Source: DATKBT01 sp035546295
GTDB taxonomy: Bacteria > Acidobacteriota > Thermoanaerobaculia > Multivoradales > Multivoraceae
Assembly: GCA_035546295.1 (NCBI GenBank)
Contig: DATKBT010000113.1
Location: 1-33,880 of the forward strand
DNA: 33,880 nucleotides
Direction: 5' to 3'
Shown here: piece after piece, positions 1 to 7,610 of the stretch
Numbering within the stretch: the first letter of the stretch is position 1
Layout of the letters: every line of letters begins with the position of its first letter
Notes under the pieces: generated by a model
Databases searched by the model: none
The model's input: only the letters and a program-made list of their open reading frames with translations
What the model was told of the DNA's origin: nothing
Translations under genes and position numbers: made by a program

Positions 1-423
1 GCTGGCGACCTGGACGGAGCTCGTCCGCCAGGAGCTCCAACCAGAAGACGAGGAGTCCGGCTTCTGAGGTCGACCTGTCGCGGGAGTCGTCGAGCCGAAC
101 GACGAAGTAGCGGCGCAGTCCAGCCTGAGTCAGCACTTCGCGAGCACCGCGGATCAACGCGTGGATCTCCACCACGTCGTCGATGACCTCGTAGATCAGG
201 CGATAGGAGCCGACGGGACCTCGCGCAGGCCCGATTCGTCGAGCTCCTCGAGAACCTGGCCGCGGTGGGCAAGGGTGACCCATGCTCTGGCGGCCTCTGA
301 CTCAGCCGCGCTGGTCCGCGCAAGCTCGTGAGGGTCGAGTCTCAGCAATCGAATAGCAATCACCGTGGGGCAGATTCGGCAGGGCTCGAGCAGAGTAGCG
401 CTGTGCATAAATGCCCAATCCAT
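1..423 (-). pseudogene. ParE/RelE-like toxin remnant, frameshifted and running off the window
   Basis: The reverse strand encodes the second half of a ParE-type plasmid-stabilisation toxin in two frames. The first frame (196-423) ends with HRGQVLEELDESGLREVP. The next frame continues GSYRLIYEVIDDVVEIHALI and then RGAREVL, the typical ParE ending with a YRLIYEV strand and an I-x-x-x-A-R close. Restoring one C in the CCC run near 222-226 would join them as REVPVGSYRLIYEV, so a single-base deletion (or sequencing error) explains the break. The N-terminal part matches ParE poorly, and the second frame runs to the window edge without a stop where ParE normally ends. ParE toxins usually inhibit gyrase; this copy looks inactive. 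No antitoxin is visible beside it. Confidence 0.6.
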
Positions 424-470
424 GTGGGGCTCAGGAGGGTTCCAGCAAACTCACGGGGACTGGCGATCCA

Positions 471-518
471 TGATTCGTAATCAGCAGGTCGCCGGTTCAA
501 GTCCGGCCGTCGGCTCCA
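471..518 (+). other. 3' fragment of tRNA-Thr(CGT); attachment-site-like
   Basis: The segment reproduces the 3' part of a threonine tRNA: anticodon loop TTCGTAA with anticodon CGT, the 3' side of the anticodon stem, a perfect T arm (GCCGG, TTCAAGT, CCGGC at 491-507), the acceptor strand CGTCGGC, discriminator T and encoded CCA at 516-518. The matching 5' half (acceptor strand GCCGACG and D arm) is absent; the sequence before 471 has no tRNA character and the anticodon stem fails to pair on that side. Integrases that use tRNA genes leave such a 3' copy at the far end of the inserted element, so the element would lie to the left of this site. No integrase gene is visible. Confidence 0.7.
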
Positions 519-598
519 GTCTTCTTCGTCACCTGCGGCTCCAGCAAACGCAGGCCCGCGCGATCTGCCCATCTGAACGGATGGTCTGTGCGGCCGGG

Positions 599-1012
599 TC
601 ACTCGACAGCGAGGCGCTCGACCTTCACGCCGGTGACCTCTGCGATGAGCTCGAAGTCCTTGTCCACGTGGAGCACCGTGAGGCCGGCCAGCTCGGCGAT
701 CGCGGCGATCAAGACGTCGGGCACGGATGGCGCTCGGTGTTGTCCTCGAGTAGCGAGCATGGACTGGAGGCTGACAGCGTGGTCCTCGATTCGCGGCGTG
801 AGGTACTCGACGGGCATCGACGCAATCGGCGGCTGCTCGAGCAGCGCGCCGTGGTCGGCGGCTGAGCGGGCCGAGTAGCCGACCTCCAACCGGGTGACTG
901 TCGAGATCCGGACCAGCCCCCGTTCGATCCGACTCGCCCACTCCGTCGCATCCGATGCGAGGTGGAGTCGTGAGATTGCGGACTTGTCGATGAGCCAGTC
1001 GGTCACGACCAC
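599..1012 (-). CDS. vapC: VapC-family PIN-domain ribonuclease toxin
   Basis: This 137-residue protein has the size and layout of a VapC toxin, a PIN-domain RNase that cleaves tRNA or rRNA when released from its antitoxin. The acidic PIN positions are visible: D-x-S near the N-terminus (WLIDKSAISR), a conserved E in the RLEVGYSAR helix, and the C-terminal PDVLIAAIAELAGLTVLHVDKDF block with its acidic residues. The start codon lies inside the end of the upstream vapB gene (10-base overlap), the usual translational coupling of antitoxin then toxin. The reading frame is intact, so the module could be active. Confidence 0.9.
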   Translation of the reverse strand: MVVTDWLIDKSAISRLHLASDATEWASRIERGLVRISTVTRLEVGYSARSAADHGALLEQPPIASMPVEYLTPRIEDHAVSLQSMLATRGQHRAPSVPDVLIAAIAELAGLTVLHVDKDFELIAEVTGVKVERLAVE

Positions 1013-1221
1013 GCGCCCGACATCACGCTTGGATCATCGAGATCTTGGGCCAGGGACGCGGTCCGTGCGAGCTGCTCGACCGAGATGGAGGCGGCGGGGA
1101 CTCCTTCGCGTTCGAGGGCACGACGGAGATACTCGCTCCTGGAGAGACCGACGCGCTTTGCCTTGAGATCGATCGCTGCGACTACGTCGTCGGGTACGTC
1201 TCGGACGAGGATGTCAGTCAT
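1003..1221 (-). CDS. vapB: VapB/FitA-type ribbon-helix-helix antitoxin
   Basis: A 72-residue protein beginning MTDILVRDVPDDVVAAIDLK, the N-terminal beta strand of a ribbon-helix-helix (Arc/MetJ) DNA-binding domain. It is followed by helices with GLSRSEYLRRALERE and a C-terminal toxin-binding tail. The ATG at 1221 is chosen because GGAGGG lies just upstream and the RHH fold starts there; a longer reading frame upstream belongs to an ATPase remnant. It overlaps vapC by 10 bases. RHH antitoxins bind their own promoter, and a palindrome sits 14 bases upstream of the start. Expected role: neutralise VapC and repress the operon. Confidence 0.88.
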   Translation of the reverse strand: MTDILVRDVPDDVVAAIDLKAKRVGLSRSEYLRRALEREGVPAASISVEQLARTASLAQDLDDPSVMSGAWS

Positions 1222-1234
1222 GTCAGCCCTCCAC

Positions 1235-1252
1235 TGATATCTAATGATATCA
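1235..1252 (-). promoter_or_regulatory. Palindromic operator candidate for vapBC
   Basis: TGATATC and GATATCA form perfect 7-base inverted arms separated by TAAT. The site is immediately upstream of the vapB start and is AT-rich against very GC-rich surroundings, so it can hold both the -10 element and the VapB binding site. Autoregulation by VapB is an inference from the family. Confidence 0.55.
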
Positions 1253-1260
1253 CACCGCCG

Positions 1261-1560
1261 GTACGACTCGACTCCGCCGATTCCGCCAACTCGGCGAAGA
1301 GCGCCGACCTCGATAGCGATGGCGTCGACGAGAGTGCGGACGAGTGCGCGTTCACACCCGCAGTTCGTTGGCCGGCGAGGAGAGGTTGAGGAGCTGCCCG
1401 GCGCGCCCCTCGCAGGCTCCTCGAGCGACGCGTAGGCGTGAGTCGAGAACACCACCGACCGGACCAGCGTAGTCTTGCCGGCTTGCCGGGGGCCGGTCAG
1501 GCTGACCACCGGGTACGACCGGGCCGCCCGCTCGAGGGCGGAGGTGAGGCACGGGGGATC
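1261..1560 (-). pseudogene. Remnant of a COG1373-type ATPase (AAA_14), N-terminal part
   Basis: The reverse strand carries the first ~45 residues of an AAA_14 ATPase: an ALERAARSYPVVSLTG strand, a Walker A motif GPRQAGKTTL, then FSTHAYASLEEP, which matches the YASLDD strand of the intact homologue at 23832-25049. After that point the reading switches frame (RAGQLLNLSSPANEL) and the homology ends. The Walker B motif and the whole C-terminal DUF4143 domain are missing. The open frame runs directly into vapB, so the deletion junction lies close to the vapBC promoter. It is a degraded copy. Confidence 0.6.
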
Positions 1561-1798
1561 ACGCTGCGGACTCGTGAAGATCGAATCTTGGATGTTCAGA
1601 TTACACAGGGTCCATCCACCGGAGGAGTCGATGACCGTCCTCGGCGAGCTGCTGCCCCGACGACCGGGAGCGAAAGGACTGGCTGGGAGTCCGGGAACGG
1701 GCCTTGCTTACAGCGATTCCACCGAACATGACCGCGACGCGATCTCCTGGGGCGCCCCTCGCTGCTCCCAGGTTGGACCTGCAATCGGGAATCCGCCG

Positions 1799-1942
1799 AC
1801 TCCGGTCCGCGCGGCGGGCGTACACCTCCAGATCGCCCGATCCGCTGGATTCGTACACGAGCCACCGTTTGTCCGCTGAGACGGCCGCGTTGCGGAAGGT
1901 CTCGTCGGGGTCGGTCGTGAATTGCTCGGGGAGAACCTCGAG
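1799..1942 (-). pseudogene. PD40/TolB-like beta-propeller blade remnant
   Basis: About 48 residues on the reverse strand read as one propeller blade: LEVLPEQFTTDPDETFRNAA, then ADKRWLVYESSGSGDLEVYA followed by a basic end. This pattern (S-x-D-x-R-W-L-V-Y-x-S then D/E-V-Y) is typical of TolB/PD40 repeats, often found at the C-terminus of serine/threonine kinases. No start, kinase domain or further intact blade is present. The stretch from about 1560 to 1799 holds no recognisable gene. Moderate confidence that it is a gene fragment. Confidence 0.4.
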
Positions 1943-1974
1943 CGCGACCGCGCGGTCGAGGCGGGTGTCGAGAG

Positions 1975-2538
1975 TCAGCGATTGCGCGCGGGAGGCGCGA
2001 TCTGGCCTCGCACCTCGCCGCCCGGGAACAGGCTCGTGTGGACGTTGACGTAGGTGCTGCGCGCGCGGATCGCGCGAACCAGCTCCTCGAGCTCGCCGGC
2101 GCTGATTCCCTGGCCAGCCGGACCGATCACGTCGGCCGGTGTGATGAACCCTTCGATCGTGGCCGGCGACGGCGGGCACGGTTGCGTGCCGGCTGGACCG
2201 TTGCCGAGGTTCGTGCAGAGGAACACGGAGATCCCGCCGTTGACTCCGGCCTGCCCGAAGTGGATGTGCGACTGGGCGACATCGCCCTCCAGATCGGCGT
2301 AGCTGAGCCGCCAGGTGATCATCTCGCCTTCCTCGTCGATGCGGGCGCGAAACTCGGCGACGCCCGTGGTCGACACCGCGGGGACCTCTTGATAACCCTC
2401 GAGGGTCTCGCGGACGTTCCGGCGGCCGTTGTCGCTCCCGGGCCCGGCGACGAGCACGCCGCCGAAGAGCAGGACGCAGAGCAGAGAAGCGAGCAGAGAG
2501 ACGAGGAGGGAGGAGCGACCGAGCTGAGCCGTGACCAT
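1975..2538 (-). CDS. Secreted CHRD-domain protein
   Basis: A 187-residue protein with an N-terminal signal peptide (hydrophobic SSLLVSLLASLLCVLLFGGV, residues ~9-28) followed by one CHRD domain (residues ~42-182). CHRD hallmarks are visible: LEGYQEVPAVSTTGVAEFRA, ITWRLSYADLEGDVAQSHIH, GQAGVNGGISVFLCTNLGN, and the closing YVNVHTSLFPGGEVRGQI. CHRD domains occur in chordin and in many bacterial exported proteins; the bacterial role is not established. The ATG at 2538 is supported by GGAGGT a few bases upstream. It appears monocistronic, transcribed away from the gene at 2960. Confidence 0.9.
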   Translation of the reverse strand: MVTAQLGRSSLLVSLLASLLCVLLFGGVLVAGPGSDNGRRNVRETLEGYQEVPAVSTTGVAEFRARIDEEGEMITWRLSYADLEGDVAQSHIHFGQAGVNGGISVFLCTNLGNGPAGTQPCPPSPATIEGFITPADVIGPAGQGISAGELEELVRAIRARSTYVNVHTSLFPGGEVRGQIAPPARNR

Positions 2539-2959
2539 GAGGACCTCCGTTCAGGATTCCCGACCCGCCACGAGCTCCGGGAGCCGACGCTCCCGGCCCA
2601 GGTCGGCCGAGCGTTGCGTTCCTCACCGTAGGTCCCGATCGGCAGGCCGCGGGTTCAATGCCTCCCGCCCCTCCGAGATCCCGGCGAGCGCGGCGCCGGC
2701 GGGGTCGGCCGGGTGTGGCGCCGTCCCGCCGGGCTCGCCCACCCTCGGATCGAGCCTCGGTCTCGTCGCTGCGGTTCTTCTCCGGTGCTTCTGGGCAAGT
2801 CGTCCACGCAGGGTCTGAGGTCTGAGGCCGACGGGCGCGCGCCGCGAGCTCGACGCGGCTAGGATTGAAGGATGATCAGGCTCGAGCGGACTCCGGCCCT
2901 CGATCCCGGCGTGGCGCTTCCGCGGGGCGGGGAGTCGAGAGCCGGCCTCCAGGGTCCCG
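2539..2959. other. Divergent intergenic region
   Basis: This 420-base spacer separates the divergent CHRD and membrane-protein genes, so it should hold both promoters. I see no convincing gene, repeat or strong hairpin in it. The composition stays very GC-rich and no -10-like AT-rich box stands out. Confidence 0.4.
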
Positions 2960-4093
2960 GTGGGGGCTGAACCGCCGGCCGTCCGCAGAGACCGCGGGCC
3001 GTCGCACGGCGGCGAAGGTGCAGGCACGCCGCCGCCCGATCTGCAGACGCTCCGTGCGCCGACCCGCCGCAGCCGTCTGTGGAAGCCGGCTCTGCTGCTC
3101 TTCAAGCTCGCCCTGCTCGCCGCGATCGCGGCGTTGACTCTGCGGATTCTCCAGGGGCTCGACTGGTCGGCGCTCGGCCTCCGGATCCGCGACGCCGGGA
3201 GGCCCTGGCTGGCTCTGGTCGTCGTCGCGATGATCGTTCGCTTTCTCGCCTGGGGCGAACGTTGGCGCTGTGCGCTGCACGAGGCCGGGATCGTGGTCGC
3301 GGGTTGGCTCAGCCTCGGAACTCTGTTCGCCAGCGCCGCCGTCAACAGCGTGACCCCGACCGCGCGCGTGTTCGGCGGACTGCTGCGCGCCCGCTACCTC
3401 GCCTCGAACGACGATTCGCGAAACTTCGGCCACGTCTATGGCACGGTGCTCTACGATCAGATCCAGCATCAGCTCGTCACCGGCCTCCTGAGCCTCCTCG
3501 CGCTGATCCTGGTCGGAGCCCGCGCCGGCTACGGTTGGCTGGTTCTCGGGGGATCCGTCGTGCTGCTCCTCGCCGGCCTCGCCGCCCGCAGGTGGTGGCC
3601 GCGCGCGCACGGGCGGGGGACGATCTGGCTCGAAGTGCTCGCCGGGAGGCTCGCCGAGAAGTCCGTCGAGCACCCGGCCGGCTCGCGCCGGGCCAGTCTG
3701 CTCGAGCACGGTCGCGACGCCGTCGACACGATGCGCCGCTTGTCGGTCCTGCGTTCTCTGGCGGTGCGGTCGGCGCTCCTCGGCGTGGCGTTCTTCCTGG
3801 TCAACGCCGGCGCACAGTGGCTGGCCTTTCGAGCGATCGGCACGCAGGTCCCGTACTCCACCGTCGTCGTGGTCGTCGCTCTCGGCACCTTCGCCGGAAT
3901 CGCCGCGGGAACGCCGGGCGGCATCGGCGCCGCGGAGGGCGCCATGATCGCGGCCTTCGTCGCCCTCGAGGTCGACCGGTTCGACGCCACCGCCGGCACC
4001 CTGCTGTTCCGGGGCGTCCACTACCTGGTCATCTTCAGCATCGGCCTTCCCTTCCTGGTCGGCCTGGAGCTGCGCCACCGACGGAGATCGTGA
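2960..4093 (+). CDS. LPG-synthase-type integral membrane protein (UPF0104/AglD2 family)
   Basis: A 377-residue polytopic membrane protein. After a basic N-terminus (~40 residues) it has about seven or eight hydrophobic segments, including ALLLFKLALLAAIAALTLRI, LVTGLLSLLALILVGAR and the end HYLVIFSIGLPFLVGLEL. Family markers are the FASAAVNSVTPTARVFGGLL loop and the TFAGIAAGTPGGIGAAEGAM segment with its glycine-rich P-G-G-I-G-x-x-E core, both typical of the flippase-like domain of lysylphosphatidylglycerol synthase relatives. Such proteins are thought to move lipids or lipid-linked sugars. There is no C-terminal aminoacyl-transfer domain. The GTG start at 2960 is uncertain; a shorter N-terminus is possible. 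Confidence 0.85.
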   Translation: MGAEPPAVRRDRGPSHGGEGAGTPPPDLQTLRAPTRRSRLWKPALLLFKLALLAAIAALTLRILQGLDWSALGLRIRDAGRPWLALVVVAMIVRFLAWGERWRCALHEAGIVVAGWLSLGTLFASAAVNSVTPTARVFGGLLRARYLASNDDSRNFGHVYGTVLYDQIQHQLVTGLLSLLALILVGARAGYGWLVLGGSVVLLLAGLAARRWWPRAHGRGTIWLEVLAGRLAEKSVEHPAGSRRASLLEHGRDAVDTMRRLSVLRSLAVRSALLGVAFFLVNAGAQWLAFRAIGTQVPYSTVVVVVALGTFAGIAAGTPGGIGAAEGAMIAAFVALEVDRFDATAGTLLFRGVHYLVIFSIGLPFLVGLELRHRRRS

Positions 4094-4193
4094 CGCCGCG
4101 ACACGCCCCGCTCGCGAACCCTTGCTCGCGGGGCTAGCGGCGGAGTCGACGATCCCGAGCGGGGCGGTCGCGGAGCCCCTGCCATCGGCCCTG

Positions 4194-4931
4194 TCAGATG
4201 AGCTGCCAGCCGATGAGCACTCCGGTGCCGATCGCCAGGACCATCGCGATCAGCGCCACCAGCCCGTCGCAGACCAGCAGTGCGATGCCGAAGGCGGTCA
4301 GCACGATGCCGGCCAGCGCGGCGCTGAACGGCACCACCTCCATCAGCGGGGTGGCGGCCGAGATGAGGAGGCACGAGACCGCGATCACCACGAAGCCGGT
4401 CTGGCGAACTGCCCAGGTCAGTCGCCGGTGCGTCCAGCGGTCGATGAACCGCGCGGGCTTGCGCGACCACTTCACCGTCTTCTCGACCAGCTTGGCGCGA
4501 ACCGAGCGCCGGGTCAGCCAACCGGGAATCCAGACGTGATCGCGGCCCATCAGGTGCTGCACCGTGACCAGGATCACGAACAGCCCGCCCATCACCGGCA
4601 CGCCCGGGATGTCGCCGACGCCCGGCACGACGAGGAGCAGACCGACGAAGAGGATCAGCGGACCGAAGGAGTGCGAGCCGACGGCGTCGACGACGTTGCC
4701 GATCGACACCCGTTCCGAGTCCTCGGCGCATCCTTCGATCCGGTCGAGCACGTCGTCGAGACCGTCCGGCTCGTCCTGCTCGTCCCCCCCGGTCTGCTCG
4801 TCCTGCCCGGTCTGCTCGGCCGAGTCGGGCTCTTCCCCATCGGCGTGCGAAATCTCCTCGTCGAGCGTCGTGGGCTCGGCGGCCGCAGGAGCCAGGTCGG
4901 CGGTGCTCCACTCCGACTCCCGCGGTTCCAA
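4194..4931 (-). CDS. ExoD-family membrane protein
   Basis: The protein has an acidic N-terminal region (E/D/Q/G-rich, with DEQTG-like repeats), then the ExoD domain: LDDVLDRIEGCAEDSERVSI, GNVVDAVGSHSFGPLILFVG, VPGVGDIPGVPVMGGLFVIL, the motif QHLMGRDHVWIPGWLTRRS, and a C-terminal pair of hydrophobic segments around PLMEVVPFSAALAG and CDGLVALIAMVLAIG. ExoD was named for exopolysaccharide defects in rhizobia; its biochemical role is unknown. The frame is open far upstream through egtB, so the start is unclear; the TTG at 4931 gives about 245 residues and lies after the egtB stop. It is on the same strand just behind egtDB and may be co-transcribed. Confidence 0.8.
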   Translation of the reverse strand: MEPRESEWSTADLAPAAAEPTTLDEEISHADGEEPDSAEQTGQDEQTGGDEQDEPDGLDDVLDRIEGCAEDSERVSIGNVVDAVGSHSFGPLILFVGLLLVVPGVGDIPGVPVMGGLFVILVTVQHLMGRDHVWIPGWLTRRSVRAKLVEKTVKWSRKPARFIDRWTHRRLTWAVRQTGFVVIAVSCLLISAATPLMEVVPFSAALAGIVLTAFGIALLVCDGLVALIAMVLAIGTGVLIGWQLI

Positions 4932-4999
4932 CGCGGTGCTCGTCTCGCCAAGGTCGCCCGGTGAACGTCTCGCTGCCTGTGCCAGAGCCGCCGCCTCCC

Positions 5000-6376
5000 T
5001 CAGCTCGACCGCGCCAGCCGGATGCCGCTGAACTGCCAGCGCTTCTCCGACGGAAAGAAGTTGCGATACGTGGCGCGGATGTGCGACTGGGGCGTCGCGC
5101 AGGAGCCGCCGCGCAGCACGGTCTGGTTGGACATGAACTTCGAGTTGTACTCGCCGAGCGCGCCCTCCGGCGCCCGGTAGCCGGGGTACGGCGTGTAGGG
5201 GCTGGCCGTCCACTCCCAGACGTCGCCGAAGAGCTGATGACGTCCGGAGCCCTGGGCCAACGGCTGGGGATGCAAGCGCCCCGACTCGACGAAGTTCCCG
5301 GCGCTCGGAACCTCGGCGGCCACCACCTCCCACTCCGCCTCGGTGGGCAGGCGGGCGCCCGCCCAGCGGGCGTAGGCGTCCGCCTCGTAGTGGCTGACGT
5401 GGCAGACCGGCTCCGCCGGATCGATCACACGCAGACCGTCGAGCGTGTGCAGACTCCACTCGCCGTCCCGCTCGTGCCAGTAGAGGGGCGCGCGCCAGCC
5501 TTCCTGTTGGATCCGCGCCCAGCCGTCCGACAGCCACAGCCCGGCGCTCTCGTAGCCGCTGTCCGCCATGAACTCGAGGTACTCGCCGCAGGTCACCAGG
5601 CGATCGGCGAGCTCGAACGCTTCGACGAAGGTGCGGTGGCGCGGCTGCTCGTTGTCATAAGCGAACCTGTCATACGCGAACCTGTCGTCGGCGAACCTGT
5701 CGTCCGCAAAGCTGTCGTGGGCGAAGCTCTCGTCGGCGCGGCCTTCGCCGGCATGACCGATCTCGACCAGCCCCTCGGGCCGTTCGAGCCAGCCCAGATC
5801 CGGCACGTCGCCTCCCTCCACCCTCAGCTCGGCGGGCGCCAGGTCCCGGTACGCGGGACGCAACGGATTGAGCGACAGCAGGTGCTTGAGGTCGGTGACG
5901 ATCAGCTCCTGGTGCTGCTGCTCGTGGTGCAGCCCGAGCACGATCACGCGCTCCAGCTCCGACGCCTCGGCGCGCGGCTCGTCGTCGTCCAGCGAGGCGA
6001 GCAGCCGGAGCATCGCGCGATCGACGTGCTCGCGGTAGTCCATCACCTCGGAGACCGTCGGGCGCGTCAGCAGGCCCCGGCGCGGCCGCGGGAACTGATC
6101 GCCGAGCGAGTTGTAGTAGGAGTTGAACAGGTACTCGTACGCGTCGTCGAAGCTTCGATAGTCGGGCAGCGAGGGCCGGAGCACCAGGGTCTCGAAGAAC
6201 CATGTCGTGTGGGCGAGGTGCCAGCGCGTCGGGCTGGCGTCCTCCATCGACTGGACGACGTGATCCTCGATCTCGAGCGGCCGGCAGAGCTGCTCGGTGG
6301 CGTTGCGCACCGCGCCGTAGGTCCCGGCCAGAGCGCTCGGCGTGCGCGTCTCGAACCCCGCGGCGGTGGTGGTCAT
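5000..6376 (-). CDS. egtB: Ergothioneine synthase EgtB (sulfoxide synthase)
   Basis: EgtB is a non-haem iron enzyme that joins hercynine to cysteine or gamma-glutamylcysteine with O2. The 458-residue protein shows the DinB-like N-terminal domain with iron ligands: WHLAHTTWFFE (His about 56) and HHEQQHQEL (H151-x3-H155). The FGE-sulfatase domain follows: FVEAFELADRLVTCGEYLEF, ARLPTEAEWEVVA, FGDVWEWTASPYTPYPGY, and TVLRGGSCATPQSHIRATYR. Its ATG overlaps the egtD stop by 4 bases. Unusual: just before the conserved FAYDNEQPRH motif (about residues 215-245) there is a 5-residue repeat array (F-A-x-D-x), from six 15-base DNA units. No egtA, egtC or egtE is visible nearby. Confidence 0.95.
   Translation of the reverse strand: MTTTAAGFETRTPSALAGTYGAVRNATEQLCRPLEIEDHVVQSMEDASPTRWHLAHTTWFFETLVLRPSLPDYRSFDDAYEYLFNSYYNSLGDQFPRPRRGLLTRPTVSEVMDYREHVDRAMLRLLASLDDDEPRAEASELERVIVLGLHHEQQHQELIVTDLKHLLSLNPLRPAYRDLAPAELRVEGGDVPDLGWLERPEGLVEIGHAGEGRADESFAHDSFADDRFADDRFAYDRFAYDNEQPRHRTFVEAFELADRLVTCGEYLEFMADSGYESAGLWLSDGWARIQQEGWRAPLYWHERDGEWSLHTLDGLRVIDPAEPVCHVSHYEADAYARWAGARLPTEAEWEVVAAEVPSAGNFVESGRLHPQPLAQGSGRHQLFGDVWEWTASPYTPYPGYRAPEGALGEYNSKFMSNQTVLRGGSCATPQSHIRATYRNFFPSEKRWQFSGIRLARSS
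5651..5740. repeat. Six-unit 15-base tandem repeat inside egtB
   Basis: Six consecutive 15-base units, e.g. CCTGTCATACGCGAA (5666-5680) and CCTGTCGTCGGCGAA (5681-5695), with increasing divergence at the right end. On the coding strand they give repeated Phe-Ala-(Tyr/Asp/His)-Asp-(Arg/Ser) blocks directly before the family motif FAYDNE. The unit looks like a copy of that conserved motif, so the array probably grew from it by slippage. Confidence 0.9.
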
Positions 6377-7434
6377 CCGTCCTCGCCCCTCCCCTCGAAG
6401 CCGCCCTCGGCGGTCCCGAGGCTCTCGAGGCTCTGCTCGGTGCGTCGCATCAGCACCAGCCCGAATCGCCGATCGTGATCGGTGAACGACCGCACTGGCT
6501 CGAGGCCGAACACGCGGGCGTGTTGCTCGACGTCCTCGAGCACGAACTTGCGGCTGATCTCGGTCAGAACCATCTCGCCGGCCCGGATCGAGATCCGCTG
6601 TCCGAGCGGCGCGATGCGCACCTCCTGGTCGTCGAGGAAGCGCGCGAAAATCTCCATCCTCTGCAGCTCCTCGTTGTAGCGCGCGACGTGCTCGACGCTC
6701 TCGACGTCGACGCCGGCGCCGAGCTCGCGGTTCATGCGCTCGAACAGGTTGCGCGTGAAGCGGTCGCTGATGTGAGCGCGATCGTTGTAGGCCGCCTCGA
6801 GCGTGGCTCGGTCCTTCACCAGGTCGACGCCGAGCAGGAAGTGGTCGCCCACCGTCAGCGAGCGCGCGATCGACCTCCAGAACTCGACCGACTCGCCGGT
6901 CTCGAAGTTGCCGATGGTGCTGCCGAGGAAGAGCAGCAGACAGGGGGAGTGGTCGCGAAGCAGGGGGAACGCGCTCTGGTACGTGCCGACGATTCCGACC
7001 ACCTCCACGCGAGGATGCGCCTCACCGAGGCTGCGCGCCGCGCTGCTCAGCGCCGACCCGCTCACGTCGATCGGCACGTAGAGCAAGCGTGGCCTGCCGA
7101 GCACGTAGGCCGCGAGCAGATGACCGGTCTTGCGGGAGCTCCCCGAGCCGAGCTCGATCAGCGTCGCCGGACCGGTCAGCTCCCGGATCTCGGGCGCGTG
7201 GCGCACCAGGATCGACTCCTCGGCGCGCGTCAGGTAGTACTCGGGCTGGCGCGTGATCTCCTCGAACAGCGCGCTCCCGCGCGCGTCGTAGAGGAATCGG
7301 CAGGGCAACCATCGCGGGGAGTCGGTCAGCCCTGCCGCCACGGCGTGAGCGAAGTCGAGGCTCTTCTCGATGGGGAGTGCGCCGGCAGTCGATGGCCGGG
7401 AAGCCACCGGAGGTGGAGGCGCTGAACGGGTCAC
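6373..7434 (-). CDS. egtD: L-histidine N(alpha)-methyltransferase EgtD
   Basis: EgtD trimethylates histidine to hercynine with S-adenosylmethionine, the first step of ergothioneine synthesis. The 353-residue protein carries the family motifs PCRFLYDARGSALFEEITRQ, PEYYLTRAEESIL, the SAM-binding loop LIELGSGSSRKT, LYVPIDVSGSAL, and FLGSTIGNF, plus the C-terminal RAGEMVLTEISRKF region. The chosen start is GTG at 7434; an AGGAGG lies about 14 bases upstream. It is the first gene of an operon, with a 4-base ATGA overlap into egtB. The EgtD-EgtB pair is the core of the aerobic pathway and supplies hercynine directly to EgtB. Confidence 0.95.
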   Translation of the reverse strand: MTRSAPPPPVASRPSTAGALPIEKSLDFAHAVAAGLTDSPRWLPCRFLYDARGSALFEEITRQPEYYLTRAEESILVRHAPEIRELTGPATLIELGSGSSRKTGHLLAAYVLGRPRLLYVPIDVSGSALSSAARSLGEAHPRVEVVGIVGTYQSAFPLLRDHSPCLLLFLGSTIGNFETGESVEFWRSIARSLTVGDHFLLGVDLVKDRATLEAAYNDRAHISDRFTRNLFERMNRELGAGVDVESVEHVARYNEELQRMEIFARFLDDQEVRIAPLGQRISIRAGEMVLTEISRKFVLEDVEQHARVFGLEPVRSFTDHDRRFGLVLMRRTEQSLESLGTAEGGFEGRGEDG

Positions 7435-7610
7435 GAAGCTGACGATGACGGACCTCCTGGGCTGTCGGTGGAAAGAGCGATGGGAGAAGAACGGGAGCGT
7501 GGGCGCGAAACGAGCGGCGTGGCAGCGGAGGCGACGGAACGATCAAACCGCGTCCGACGTCGCCATGCAACCTTCGAGAGGGGCGAAGCAATCTCCGCGC
7601 CAGCCACGAC

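Noticed and set aside
1..600. Integrase gene expected near the tRNA fragment
   Set aside because: None of the frames on either strand shows integrase motifs; it would be expected near the intact tRNA outside the window.
2630..2690. tRNA-like stretch with GCGGGTTCAATG
   Set aside because: The T loop would be too long and no cloverleaf forms.
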